Assembly: GCA_012838875.1 (NCBI GenBank)
Contig: DUOL01000201.1
Span: forward strand, 1 to 5,529
Source of the DNA: Bacteroidales bacterium
GTDB lineage: Bacteria; Bacteroidota; Bacteroidia; Bacteroidales; WCHB1-69
Direction: 5' to 3'
Length of the DNA stretch: 5,529 nt
Part shown: piece after piece, positions 1 through 5,529 of the stretch
How the letters are laid out: each line of letters begins with the position of its first letter
Position numbering within the stretch: position 1 is the stretch's first letter
Notes under the pieces: model-generated
The model's input: only the letters and a program-made list of their open reading frames with translations
Database searches by the model: none
Told to the model about the DNA's origin: nothing
Program-made: the position numbers and the translations under genes

Positions 1-2
1 TG

Positions 3-353
3 GAAGAGATTTTTACTAATTCCGAGTTCAAGCAGTCATTCCAGTTGTTAGCCTATAGTTTTCTCTATCATTTTGACCAATCCGACTATTCCCCAAAGAA
101 GTCTTCGCTATATCGTTGTGGCATAGTTAGTTTGCAGTCATTGATGAAAAATTCGGATTACATTCACTATCTTCAATTTAATTCGGCTTCCAAGACCAAA
201 AGTTCGGATATTGACGAGGAGACTATCCGTTTGTTCGAGCAGAAGTTGAAGCAATTACTCCAAACTATCTTGAATACGCAAACCAATTTCTCTCAGACTG
301 CGAATAGTAACAATTGTAAGTTTTGTGATTATAAATTGCTTTGTAAAAGGTAA
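3..353 (+). CDS. PD-(D/E)XK (RecB/AddB-like) Fe-S nuclease, C-terminal part
   Basis: This is the last 116 residues of a longer protein; the frame is open to the left edge, so the TTG or ATG codons inside are not its start. Two features identify it. A Q-x-x-x-Y motif (QLLAY, bases 42-56) matches the last nuclease motif of the RecB/AddB/Cas4 branch of the PD-(D/E)XK superfamily. The extreme C-terminus has three cysteines spaced C-x2-C-x5-C (codons at 315, 324 and 342), followed only by Lys-Arg. In AddB-type nucleases these three, with one cysteine far upstream, hold a 4Fe-4S cluster that staples the nuclease domain. In Bacteroidota such proteins usually pair with a UvrD-like helicase for double-strand break processing and recombination; that partner is not visible here. 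The catalytic D, E-x-K residues lie before the window. It could instead be a Cas4-like or other RecB-family exonuclease, but the ending favours AddB-like. It is convergent with the minus-strand cluster. Confidence 0.75.
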   Translation, partial: EEIFTNSEFKQSFQLLAYSFLYHFDQSDYSPKKSSLYRCGIVSLQSLMKNSDYIHYLQFNSASKTKSSDIDEETIRLFEQKLKQLLQTILNTQTNFSQTANSNNCKFCDYKLLCKR

Positions 354-412
354 ATAGTTATTTCTCTTGCCTTTCAGTGCGATAATAATAATGATATTTT
401 TAATTTTTATTA
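354..412. other. AT-rich spacer after the nuclease gene
   Basis: This is a short AT-rich stretch (including a run of ATA/AAT repeats and T-tracts at 381-412) between the nuclease stop and the GC-rich element. No gene, promoter or convincing hairpin is seen. A weak AAAGG/CCTTT pairing (347-351 with 370-374) is too small to call a terminator. Confidence 0.5.
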
Positions 413-462
413 GGGCGTGTCCCCTCGCTACGCTCGGGGTCGGTGCCCGGTTCCAAGTCCGC

Positions 463-545
463 GGGTACAAGCCGTGGGGACGCAAGCGGCAAAAAGAGCT
501 TACAAGCTCGCTTTTTTGCCGCCGCGTCCCCAGCGGCTTCTGCCC
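463..545. repeat. Long imperfect inverted repeat (hairpin)
   Basis: Left arm 463-501 pairs with right arm 504-545. From outside in, the main blocks are GGG (463-465) with CCC (543-545), GCCG (471-474) with CGGC (534-537), TGGGGACGC (475-483) with GCGTCCCCA (524-532), GCGGC plus A5 (486-495) with T5 plus GCCGC (513-522), and GAGCTT (496-501) with AAGCTC (504-509). Interruptions are single-base or few-base bulges (533, 484-485 against 523, and 510-512). Such an arm would fold stably in RNA from either strand or extrude as a cruciform. Confidence 0.85.
491..517. terminator. Possible bidirectional intrinsic terminator core
   Basis: At the tip of the long hairpin, an A5 run (491-495) is followed by GAGCTT, two bases, AAGCTC, GC, then T6 (512-517). 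Read on the plus strand this is a short stem followed by a U-run. On the minus strand the complement of A491-495 gives a U-run directly after the same stem. It lies between convergent genes ending at 353 (plus) and 590 (minus), the right place to stop both. The stem is short, with a loop of about four bases, and it is embedded in a larger hairpin, so true termination activity is an inference. Confidence 0.45.
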
Positions 546-589
546 TTGCGGGCTTTCCACCTAAGCGCCTCACGCAACCCGGCGGAAAA

Positions 590-2650
590 TTATTTCTCAA
601 CTCTTATTCTTGCGTCTACAGCGGTAATAGAAGTGGGTGTCCCCAATAAAGGATTGAGGTCCATTTCTGCGATTTCAGGTGCCGCCGCTACTAAAGCAGA
701 AACTCTGGCGACCGCATCGGCGAAAAGCTCCTCATTCACAGGCTGTTGCCCTCTCGCACCTTGAATAATCTTGTATCCTTTAAGTTGTCTAATCAATTCT
801 AACGCTTCTTGTTGATTTACAGGAGCTAAAGCGGCTTTTACATCTTTTAACACCTCAACAAAAATGCCCCCTAAACCAAAGAGCACCTGATGCCCAAACG
901 TTTTCTCGCGGGAAGCCCCAATAAATACCTCCGTTCCGAACAACATCGGATAAATCTCTACCGCATACGTTTCGGGAATCTTAATTAATCGGTTAAACTC
1001 TTTAACTACACTTTCTACATTTTTTACATTTAATACAACGCCCCCCACATCCGATTTGTGTAACGGTCCCACGACTTTCATCACTAACGGGAATCCTACC
1101 TTTTTAGCAAATTTAACAGCCTCTTCCTCGGTCGAAACCTCAATCTCTTTTTTGCGGTCAATGCCTACGGCATCAAGAAGCAGTTGTATATTGTGCAATG
1201 ACAAATAACCGTTTTCGCAATGGTCAATTACTTCACGAATCTGTTTAGTGTTAACTTCTGGTAATGAGGGAGTTAGCGGCTGAGGTTTCGGAGTATTTTT
1301 AATTTTGGCTAATGCTTGTCCAAAAACGCACTCTTCGGGAAAATTGATTCTCTTTTTACGGTGAATAAAATCTTCAATTTCATCTTTTACGTTGATAATA
1401 GAGGGGAGAATAGGGAAGATAGGTTTTTTACAAGTTTTCATCTTTTCATCTAAAACATCATAGACGTCCCAATTGGGGAATAGACCGGGAGAGCCAAAAA
1501 TAACTGCTATTGCGTCAATATTGTCGAAATCATTTTCGCATGCGTCAATGATGAAACCTAATTGTTCAGCGGTGCCCGTTGCTAAAAAGTCGATAGGATT
1601 GGCAACGGACGACCCTGCGAAGAGTTTACTTTTCAATCTTTCGGCGGCTTCTCCTTCAATATGAGGCACTTCGAGTCCATTATTGGAGAGTGTGTCGGTC
1701 AGCATCACGGCAGGTCCTCCGGCATGCGTGATAATGGCAATATTTTTTCCTTTTACTTCCGGGTGCATAAAGATAGCACATACAGTCGTCAGCTCTTCGC
1801 GATTGTGGCAGCGCACAATCCCTGCTTTTCGGAAAAGTGCTTCAACGGCAATGTCGGAAGTGGCTAATGCGCCGGTGTGCGATGAGGCTGCACGGCTTCC
1901 CGCCTTTGACCCGCCCGACTTAATAGCTGCAATTCTACAACCTTTATTATAAAGATTTGTGGCATGATATAGCAATTTCGGCGGATTTTTTATATTTTCC
2001 ATGTAAAGCATAATCACGCGCGAGCTTGTGGCTTCATCAAAAGTTTTATCGAGATGTTCTAAAACCTCTTCAATTCCTATTTGTGCTGAATTTCCCACTG
2101 CCCAAACACTATTGAAAGAGAGCCCGTTAGTGATACCGTACTCCTTAATAAATACTGCCGTAGCCCCCGAACCGGTGATAAAATCAATTCCTTTTTCACT
2201 TGCCGGTGGAATTGGTGTGTCAAAAGCGCCGCAATAGTTCTTATTCCAAAAACCCGTACAATTCGGACCAATCAAACTGCCGTTAACGGCGTTGATAGTG
2301 TCTACAATCTCTTTTTCTAATAAAGCGCCTTCGGCATTTTCTTCGGAAAAACCGGCAGAAAGAATAATAAAACCTCGTGTCTCTTTCTGTTCTGCCAGCA
2401 CTTTCACGGCGTGCGGGCAATATTTTGCTGCAATGGCAATAATCGCACAATCAACCTGAGGCAAATCTTCAACCTGTTGGTAACATTTAATACTTTGTAC
2501 AACGCTCTCTTTGGGATTAACAGCGTATACTTCGCCGTCAAAGCCGCTTTCGAGTAAATTTTTTAAAACTTTGCCACCCGGTTTTTGAACATTTTGGGAA
2601 GCTCCAATTACGGCAATACTTTTGGGATTTAATAATTTTTGGTGTATCAT
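590..2650 (-). CDS. ADP-forming acetyl-CoA synthetase, fused alpha-beta subunits
   Basis: This 686-residue cytoplasmic enzyme of the NDP-forming acyl-CoA synthetase superfamily converts acetyl-CoA (or a related acyl-CoA), ADP and phosphate to the acid, CoA and ATP. Domains in order are: a CoA-binding Rossmann domain (about 5-130, with SIAVIGAS and the GPNCTG loop); a succinyl-CoA-ligase-like domain (about 150-290) with the phosphorylated histidine H258 in SHTGALA; a second ligase-CoA domain (about 300-455, with NPID at 351-354); and a C-terminal ATP-grasp domain (about 470-686). The ATP-grasp domain shows H531 in LHKSDVGG, a glycine-rich FGLGGIFVEVLKD loop (591-603) and the metal-binding D664 and N666. 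All key residues seem present and the length is normal for the fused form. The start fits the family N-terminus (NPKSIAVIGAS); only A-rich sequence precedes it, with no Shine-Dalgarno site. It is the last gene of the minus cluster, 11 bases after the HsdR-N gene. Substrate preference (acetyl, propionyl, branched or aryl-CoA) cannot be read from the sequence. Confidence 0.93.
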   Translation of the reverse strand: MIHQKLLNPKSIAVIGASQNVQKPGGKVLKNLLESGFDGEVYAVNPKESVVQSIKCYQQVEDLPQVDCAIIAIAAKYCPHAVKVLAEQKETRGFIILSAGFSEENAEGALLEKEIVDTINAVNGSLIGPNCTGFWNKNYCGAFDTPIPPASEKGIDFITGSGATAVFIKEYGITNGLSFNSVWAVGNSAQIGIEEVLEHLDKTFDEATSSRVIMLYMENIKNPPKLLYHATNLYNKGCRIAAIKSGGSKAGSRAASSHTGALATSDIAVEALFRKAGIVRCHNREELTTVCAIFMHPEVKGKNIAIITHAGGPAVMLTDTLSNNGLEVPHIEGEAAERLKSKLFAGSSVANPIDFLATGTAEQLGFIIDACENDFDNIDAIAVIFGSPGLFPNWDVYDVLDEKMKTCKKPIFPILPSIINVKDEIEDFIHRKKRINFPEECVFGQALAKIKNTPKPQPLTPSLPEVNTKQIREVIDHCENGYLSLHNIQLLLDAVGIDRKKEIEVSTEEEAVKFAKKVGFPLVMKVVGPLHKSDVGGVVLNVKNVESVVKEFNRLIKIPETYAVEIYPMLFGTEVFIGASREKTFGHQVLFGLGGIFVEVLKDVKAALAPVNQQEALELIRQLKGYKIIQGARGQQPVNEELFADAVARVSALVAAAPEIAEMDLNPLLGTPTSITAVDARIRVEK

Positions 2651-2661
2651 AAAAATATTAT

Positions 2662-3084
2662 TTATTGAATTTGAAAATCAGGAAAATCATTTAAAAATGT
2701 AATTTTTTCAGTATCAAAATCGATAGCAAAAAAGAGATGTTGCTCTCCGTTTGTTACTCCGATAACGGGAGCACGTAATGTTTTATTATAGCGTCCGACT
2801 TGCTCCACAACTTTCTGAGAAATAGCCACCTCAGGGGCTTTGCACTCAACTACTAACATGATTTCGCCTTGTCGGTTGTGAACGACAATGTCGTAACGTT
2901 GGGCAATGTTGTTTACGCAAATTTTTCTCTCAACAGATATAAAGGAAACGGGAATTTTTTTTTCTTGAATCATAAATTGAATGAAAAGCTGACGTACACG
3001 TTCCTCTTCGGTTAACAATATCCACTTTTTCCGAATGGTATCGAAGATTTCTATATTCCCATCTACAATCCGCTGTTTTAACAT
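2662..3084 (-). CDS. Small stand-alone HsdR N-terminal-like PD-(D/E)XK protein
   Basis: This 140-residue protein is a single domain resembling the N-terminal nuclease domain of type I restriction R subunits (HSDR_N_2 type). A conserved N-terminal EEERVRQ stretch (26-32) is followed by the core: D65 in RYDIVV, then E80-x-K82 in LVVECKAP, then Q95-x-x-x-Y99 in QVGRY. These give a full D...E-x-K...Q-x-x-x-Y signature, so nuclease activity is possible. There is no helicase, methylase or specificity partner and no room for one, so this is not a working type I restriction system. Small proteins of this kind are widespread in Bacteroidota, often beside housekeeping genes, and their role is not established. 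It lies 9 bases after cdaA and 11 before the acetyl-CoA synthetase. An AAAAAGG run abuts the ATG, too close for a standard ribosome site; the next Met (38) would remove the conserved N-terminus, so this start is preferred. No membrane segment is visible. Confidence 0.85.
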   Translation of the reverse strand: MLKQRIVDGNIEIFDTIRKKWILLTEEERVRQLFIQFMIQEKKIPVSFISVERKICVNNIAQRYDIVVHNRQGEIMLVVECKAPEVAISQKVVEQVGRYNKTLRAPVIGVTNGEQHLFFAIDFDTEKITFLNDFPDFQIQ

Positions 3085-3093
3085 ACCTTTTTA

Positions 3094-3894
3094 TCAATTA
3101 TCGGCTAATAATTCTTCATTAAGCATCTGTTCCAATACAATCGGAGAGATGTTTTGGACAATTTCTCCATTTTTACAGAAAGAGATTTGCCCTGTTTGTT
3201 CGGAAACGATAACAGCTATTGCGTCTGTAAGAGTGGTTGAGCCGATAGCGGAACGGTGTCTTAAACCTAATCCGGATGGAATTTTATCATCTTTAGAAAC
3301 GGGAAGAATGCAACGTGCTGCTGCAATTTTATGATTCTCTATAATTAAAGCTCCGTCATGTAAGGGGCTGTTTTTAAAAAAAATATTTTCAATTAAGTCG
3401 CGTGAAACGATAGCGTCAATACGTTCGCCGGTTTCGATAATATCCTTTAGCGGGGTTTTTCTTGCAAAAACGATTAAAGCTCCTGTTCTACTGTTTGACA
3501 TACGCCGGCAAGCTCTAACGACAGCGGAAATCTCCTCTTTGTAGTGGGCGACAGCGGGTTTTTTGTAGAATTTTCCGCTAAGCATTTTTATAAATTTATT
3601 ATTCCCAAAATAGAGAAGGAACTTTCTAATTTCCGGCTGAAAGACGATGATCAAAGCAATGACGCCGACACTAATAACTTGCCCCAATATTTGCGACACT
3701 AAAACGAGTTGGAAAACAGTGGTTAACTTCCAAATGATATAAATGATTACGATAGCCCACAAAATCCTTAATGCTGCCGTCCCTTTCAGTAAATAGTAGA
3801 GCTCAAAAAGAATAATCGCGACTAACAGAATATCTATTAAATCTGTAATGGTAAATTTAATAAAACTGAAAGTTGCTAATAGTGTTAAATGCAT
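3094..3894 (-). CDS. cdaA: Diadenylate cyclase CdaA (DacA), membrane-bound c-di-AMP synthase
   Basis: This 266-residue protein makes cyclic di-AMP from two ATP. Three membrane helices occupy the N-terminus (about 18-38, 41-58 and 65-85), followed by the typical FQPEIRKFL linker (85-93). The cytoplasmic DAC domain (about 105-260) holds the DGA motif (180-182, in SPLHDGALII) and the RHR motif (212-214, in GLGLRHRSAIG), which bind ATP and metal. Length and order match the CdaA class, and no key residue is missing. The first ATG places the helices as in relatives; an A/T-rich 18-base gap precedes it, with no clear Shine-Dalgarno site. The Firmicute partners cdaR and glmM are absent, as usual in Bacteroidota. 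It sits directly downstream of a SulP anion transporter. c-di-AMP controls potassium, osmolyte and envelope balance in many bacteria; which targets it has here is unknown. Confidence 0.96.
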   Translation of the reverse strand: MHLTLLATFSFIKFTITDLIDILLVAIILFELYYLLKGTAALRILWAIVIIYIIWKLTTVFQLVLVSQILGQVISVGVIALIIVFQPEIRKFLLYFGNNKFIKMLSGKFYKKPAVAHYKEEISAVVRACRRMSNSRTGALIVFARKTPLKDIIETGERIDAIVSRDLIENIFFKNSPLHDGALIIENHKIAAARCILPVSKDDKIPSGLGLRHRSAIGSTTLTDAIAVIVSEQTGQISFCKNGEIVQNISPIVLEQMLNEELLADN

Positions 3895-3912
3895 TTTGTA
3901 AAATTGACGAAA

Positions 3913-5529
3913 TTAGATATTTTTCTGCAAATACTCGGCACACTCTTCAAAAGTTTTAAAAGTATTTTCTCTTGGAATTAAATCAGGTATAATATTCATT
4001 GTCTCAAGCATATAGAGCGGCTGAGGTTGGATTATAGTCATAAGCACTTTAATTCCTCGACTTTGTAAATCTTTAATAGCTGTTTCCATAGCGTAAAGCC
4101 CTGATTGATCCATAAAAGGAACTAATCGCATTCTGATAATTACAATTTTTGCGTTTGAGGGAATGCTATCCATAATTTCTTGAAACCCTGTGATTGAGCC
4201 AAAGAAGATAGGACCGTTGAGACGTTGAATGTAAATTTTTTTCCTTGTCTCTTCCGATAGTGTTTTTTCATCTTCCCACGGTAACTCTTTGTCAAATTTT
4301 GTAATTTCACTTGACTGATAGCGGCTTTCTACTAAATCACTTGCACGTTTCATGAATAATACGCTGGCTATAACCATCCCTATTCCTACGGCGATTAATA
4401 AATCAACAAAAACAGTGAGAAGCAGTACTGTTATTAAGACAACAGCGTCGGCGCGTGGTATTTTTAAAAGGTCTTTGAGCCCCTTATAATCAATAATTCC
4501 AATCCCTACTGTGATTAAGATTCCCGCTAAAACGGAAAGCGGTACGTATTTAACATAGCGTCCTAAACCTAATAGAATAATAAGAAGAAAAAGAGCATGT
4601 ACCATTCCTGAGATTCTTGTTTTCCCACCGGTTCTCATATTAACAAACGTTCTCATTGTTGCTCCCGCACCGGCTATACCTGAAAACATGCCTGCAAAAA
4701 AGTTCCCGATACCCTGTCCGACAAGCTCTTTATTGCTATTATGTTTAGTTTTAGTAACATTATCAACAACTACAGATGTTAAAAGAGTATCGACAGATCC
4801 CAATCCTGCTAAAGTAAGAGCAGGAATAAATGACATTTTAAAAACGGCAAACCAATTAATATTTTCAAAGAAAGCTCCGTGAGTGACGAAAAAAGGAAGT
4901 GGAATACTTGATGGAATTTCTCCGATAGTTTTATCAAAATCTTTAAAAAGTAGAGAAATCAGTGTAACGACTATTAAAGCAATTAATGTTGAGGGTATCT
5001 TTTTAGTAATTAATGGGAATAAATAGATAATGAGAATAGTAGCTAATCCCAAAATAAGTGCATAGATATCAAAATGAGCAATTTTACTTGGGAATTGAGT
5101 AATCATATCAATAATTAAAACGGGAGATTTTACTCCTAATAAGGGGTATAGTTGTTGGACAATAATAATAATACCAATCCCACTCATAAACCCTGATAAA
5201 ACAGGGTAGGGGATGTAGCGAATATATTTTCCAAGTTTTATTATTCCAAATAATATTTGAAACAAACCACACAACATGCCGGTAATGGAAAGTATAATTA
5301 AAACTTCCGAAATACTACATGAACTAGATGATGCCCAAATTCCGGAAATTAGTGTTGCTGTTATAACGGTCATAGGACCGGTAGGACCACTAACTTGTGG
5401 GTCGGTTCCACCAAAAAGTGCGGCAAAGAAACCTACCATAATTGCTCCTACTAAACCGGCTAAGGCTCCGACTGCTCCAATGTTAGCGACATCTTGAGAG
5501 TCGATAGAACCAAAGGCTTGTAATCCAAA
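3913..5529 (-). CDS. SulP (SLC26-like) inorganic anion transporter with STAS domain, N-terminus cut by window
   Basis: This inner-membrane permease moves an inorganic anion such as sulfate, bicarbonate or chloride; the substrate cannot be decided. It has 538 visible residues, and the frame is open through the right edge, so the true start lies beyond it. The ATG at 5439 is an internal Met in a membrane helix. The visible beginning (FGLQAFGSIDSQ...) corresponds to the region just after transmembrane segment 1 of the family. The SulP signature GGTDPQVSGPTGPM is at about 40-53, SVDTLLTS at 245-252 and ELVGQGIGNFFAG at 268-280, with many hydrophobic helices up to about 393. A hydrophilic linker leads to a STAS domain (about 428-538) with the characteristic MDQSG turn (D474, S476). 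Family members act as dimers, and the STAS domain regulates transport or protein contacts. It is the first visible gene of the cluster, 18 bases before cdaA. Confidence 0.94.
   Translation of the reverse strand, partial: FGLQAFGSIDSQDVANIGAVGALAGLVGAIMVGFFAALFGGTDPQVSGPTGPMTVITATLISGIWASSSSCSISEVLIILSITGMLCGLFQILFGIIKLGKYIRYIPYPVLSGFMSGIGIIIIVQQLYPLLGVKSPVLIIDMITQFPSKIAHFDIYALILGLATILIIYLFPLITKKIPSTLIALIVVTLISLLFKDFDKTIGEIPSSIPLPFFVTHGAFFENINWFAVFKMSFIPALTLAGLGSVDTLLTSVVVDNVTKTKHNSNKELVGQGIGNFFAGMFSGIAGAGATMRTFVNMRTGGKTRISGMVHALFLLIILLGLGRYVKYVPLSVLAGILITVGIGIIDYKGLKDLLKIPRADAVVLITVLLLTVFVDLLIAVGIGMVIASVLFMKRASDLVESRYQSSEITKFDKELPWEDEKTLSEETRKKIYIQRLNGPIFFGSITGFQEIMDSIPSNAKIVIIRMRLVPFMDQSGLYAMETAIKDLQSRGIKVLMTIIQPQPLYMLETMNIIPDLIPRENTFKTFEECAEYLQKNI

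Larger units (their letters stand above)
413..586. repeat. GC-rich palindromic intergenic element
   Basis: About 175 bases at roughly 64% G+C (hand count over 411-590) sit abruptly between AT-rich flanks. Three nested structures are seen. The left edge has a small CTCGCTACGCTCGG-type stem (CCCC at 421-424 with GGGG at 436-439). A long imperfect hairpin runs from 463 to 545. Short imperfect outer arms, GGGCGTG at 413-419 and CACGCaaCCC at 571-580, can pair across the whole element. Several overlapping reading frames on both strands are open only because the element is GC-rich; none looks like a protein. The edges, composition and palindromes resemble the interspersed intergenic repeats common in Bacteroidota genomes, which usually lie between convergent genes as here. 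That family resemblance is from memory, and copy number cannot be judged from one window. No clear target-site duplication was found. A non-mobile, gene-specific terminator is the alternative. Confidence 0.65.
590..5529 (-). other. Probable four-gene operon: SulP - cdaA - HsdR-N - acetyl-CoA synthetase
   Basis: All four genes face the same way, with gaps of 18, 9 and 11 bases. The gaps are too short for independent promoters, and none contains the Bacteroidota promoter pattern TTTG / TAnnTTTG. The promoter is therefore expected at or beyond the right edge, unless one lies inside a coding region. The transcript would end at the palindromic element at 413-586. Co-transcription is inferred from spacing only. 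Confidence 0.6.

Noticed and set aside
413..480. tRNA-like or other structured RNA gene in the GC-rich block
   Set aside because: A GGTTCCAA string resembles a T-loop, but the arms around it do not make a cloverleaf and no acceptor stem or anticodon arm can be drawn.
255..649. Overlapping open frames on both strands across the GC-rich element (367-564, 417-764, 443-649 plus; 255-560, 400-600 minus)
   Set aside because: They are open mainly because the element is GC-rich and lacks stops, overlap one another in several frames, run into neighbouring genes and resemble no protein family.
1473..2271. Open frames opposite or out of frame with the acetyl-CoA synthetase gene
   Set aside because: The synthetase frame is continuous and carries all family motifs; the others are shadows with no recognisable domains.
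2662..3084. Type I restriction-modification system
   Set aside because: Only an HsdR-N-like domain is present; there is no translocase, HsdM or HsdS, and both neighbours are complete unrelated genes only 9-11 bases away.
2662..3894. CBASS-like anti-phage operon (cyclic nucleotide synthase plus nuclease effector)
   Set aside because: The synthase is a DAC-domain CdaA with membrane helices, not a CD-NTase, and the nuclease-fold protein lacks a SAVED or other nucleotide-sensing domain; no ancillary Cap genes are visible.
1..5529. CRISPR array or tandem repeats
   Set aside because: No regularly spaced direct repeats were seen on reading through the window.

Overview
The window looks like a chromosomal segment from a member of the Bacteroidota, probably an anaerobe or fermenter. 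This rests on three things: a generally AT-rich sequence, genes packed with very short gaps and no clear Shine-Dalgarno sites, and a characteristic gene set (a CdaA-type diadenylate cyclase without CdaR, a small HsdR-N protein, a single-chain ADP-forming acetyl-CoA synthetase, a SulP transporter and an Fe-S RecB-like nuclease). The species cannot be named from this window.

Layout. On the + strand, bases 3-353 hold the C-terminal end of a PD-(D/E)XK exonuclease with an iron-sulfur cysteine motif; its start lies before the window. Bases 354-589 separate two convergent genes. They begin AT-rich and then hold a GC-rich (about 64% by hand count), strongly palindromic element of about 175 bases with a bidirectional terminator-like core. 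From 590 to the window end everything is on the minus strand. In transcription order the genes are a SulP anion transporter with a STAS domain (start beyond the right edge), the c-di-AMP synthase CdaA, a small stand-alone HsdR-N PD-(D/E)XK protein, and a fused alpha-beta ADP-forming acetyl-CoA synthetase. The gaps are 18, 9 and 11 bases, so the four are probably one transcript.

How the genes may work together. The transporter moves an inorganic anion (sulfate, bicarbonate or similar). CdaA makes c-di-AMP, a messenger that controls ion and osmotic balance in many bacteria. The acetyl-CoA synthetase makes ATP by substrate-level phosphorylation while releasing acetate. A link between anion transport and c-di-AMP is plausible but inferred only from proximity. 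The small nuclease-fold protein between CdaA and the synthetase has no obvious role in this set.

Nothing in the window proves a new defence or mobile system. The points most worth a second look are the palindromic intergenic element and the HsdR-N protein directly downstream of the cyclic dinucleotide synthase.
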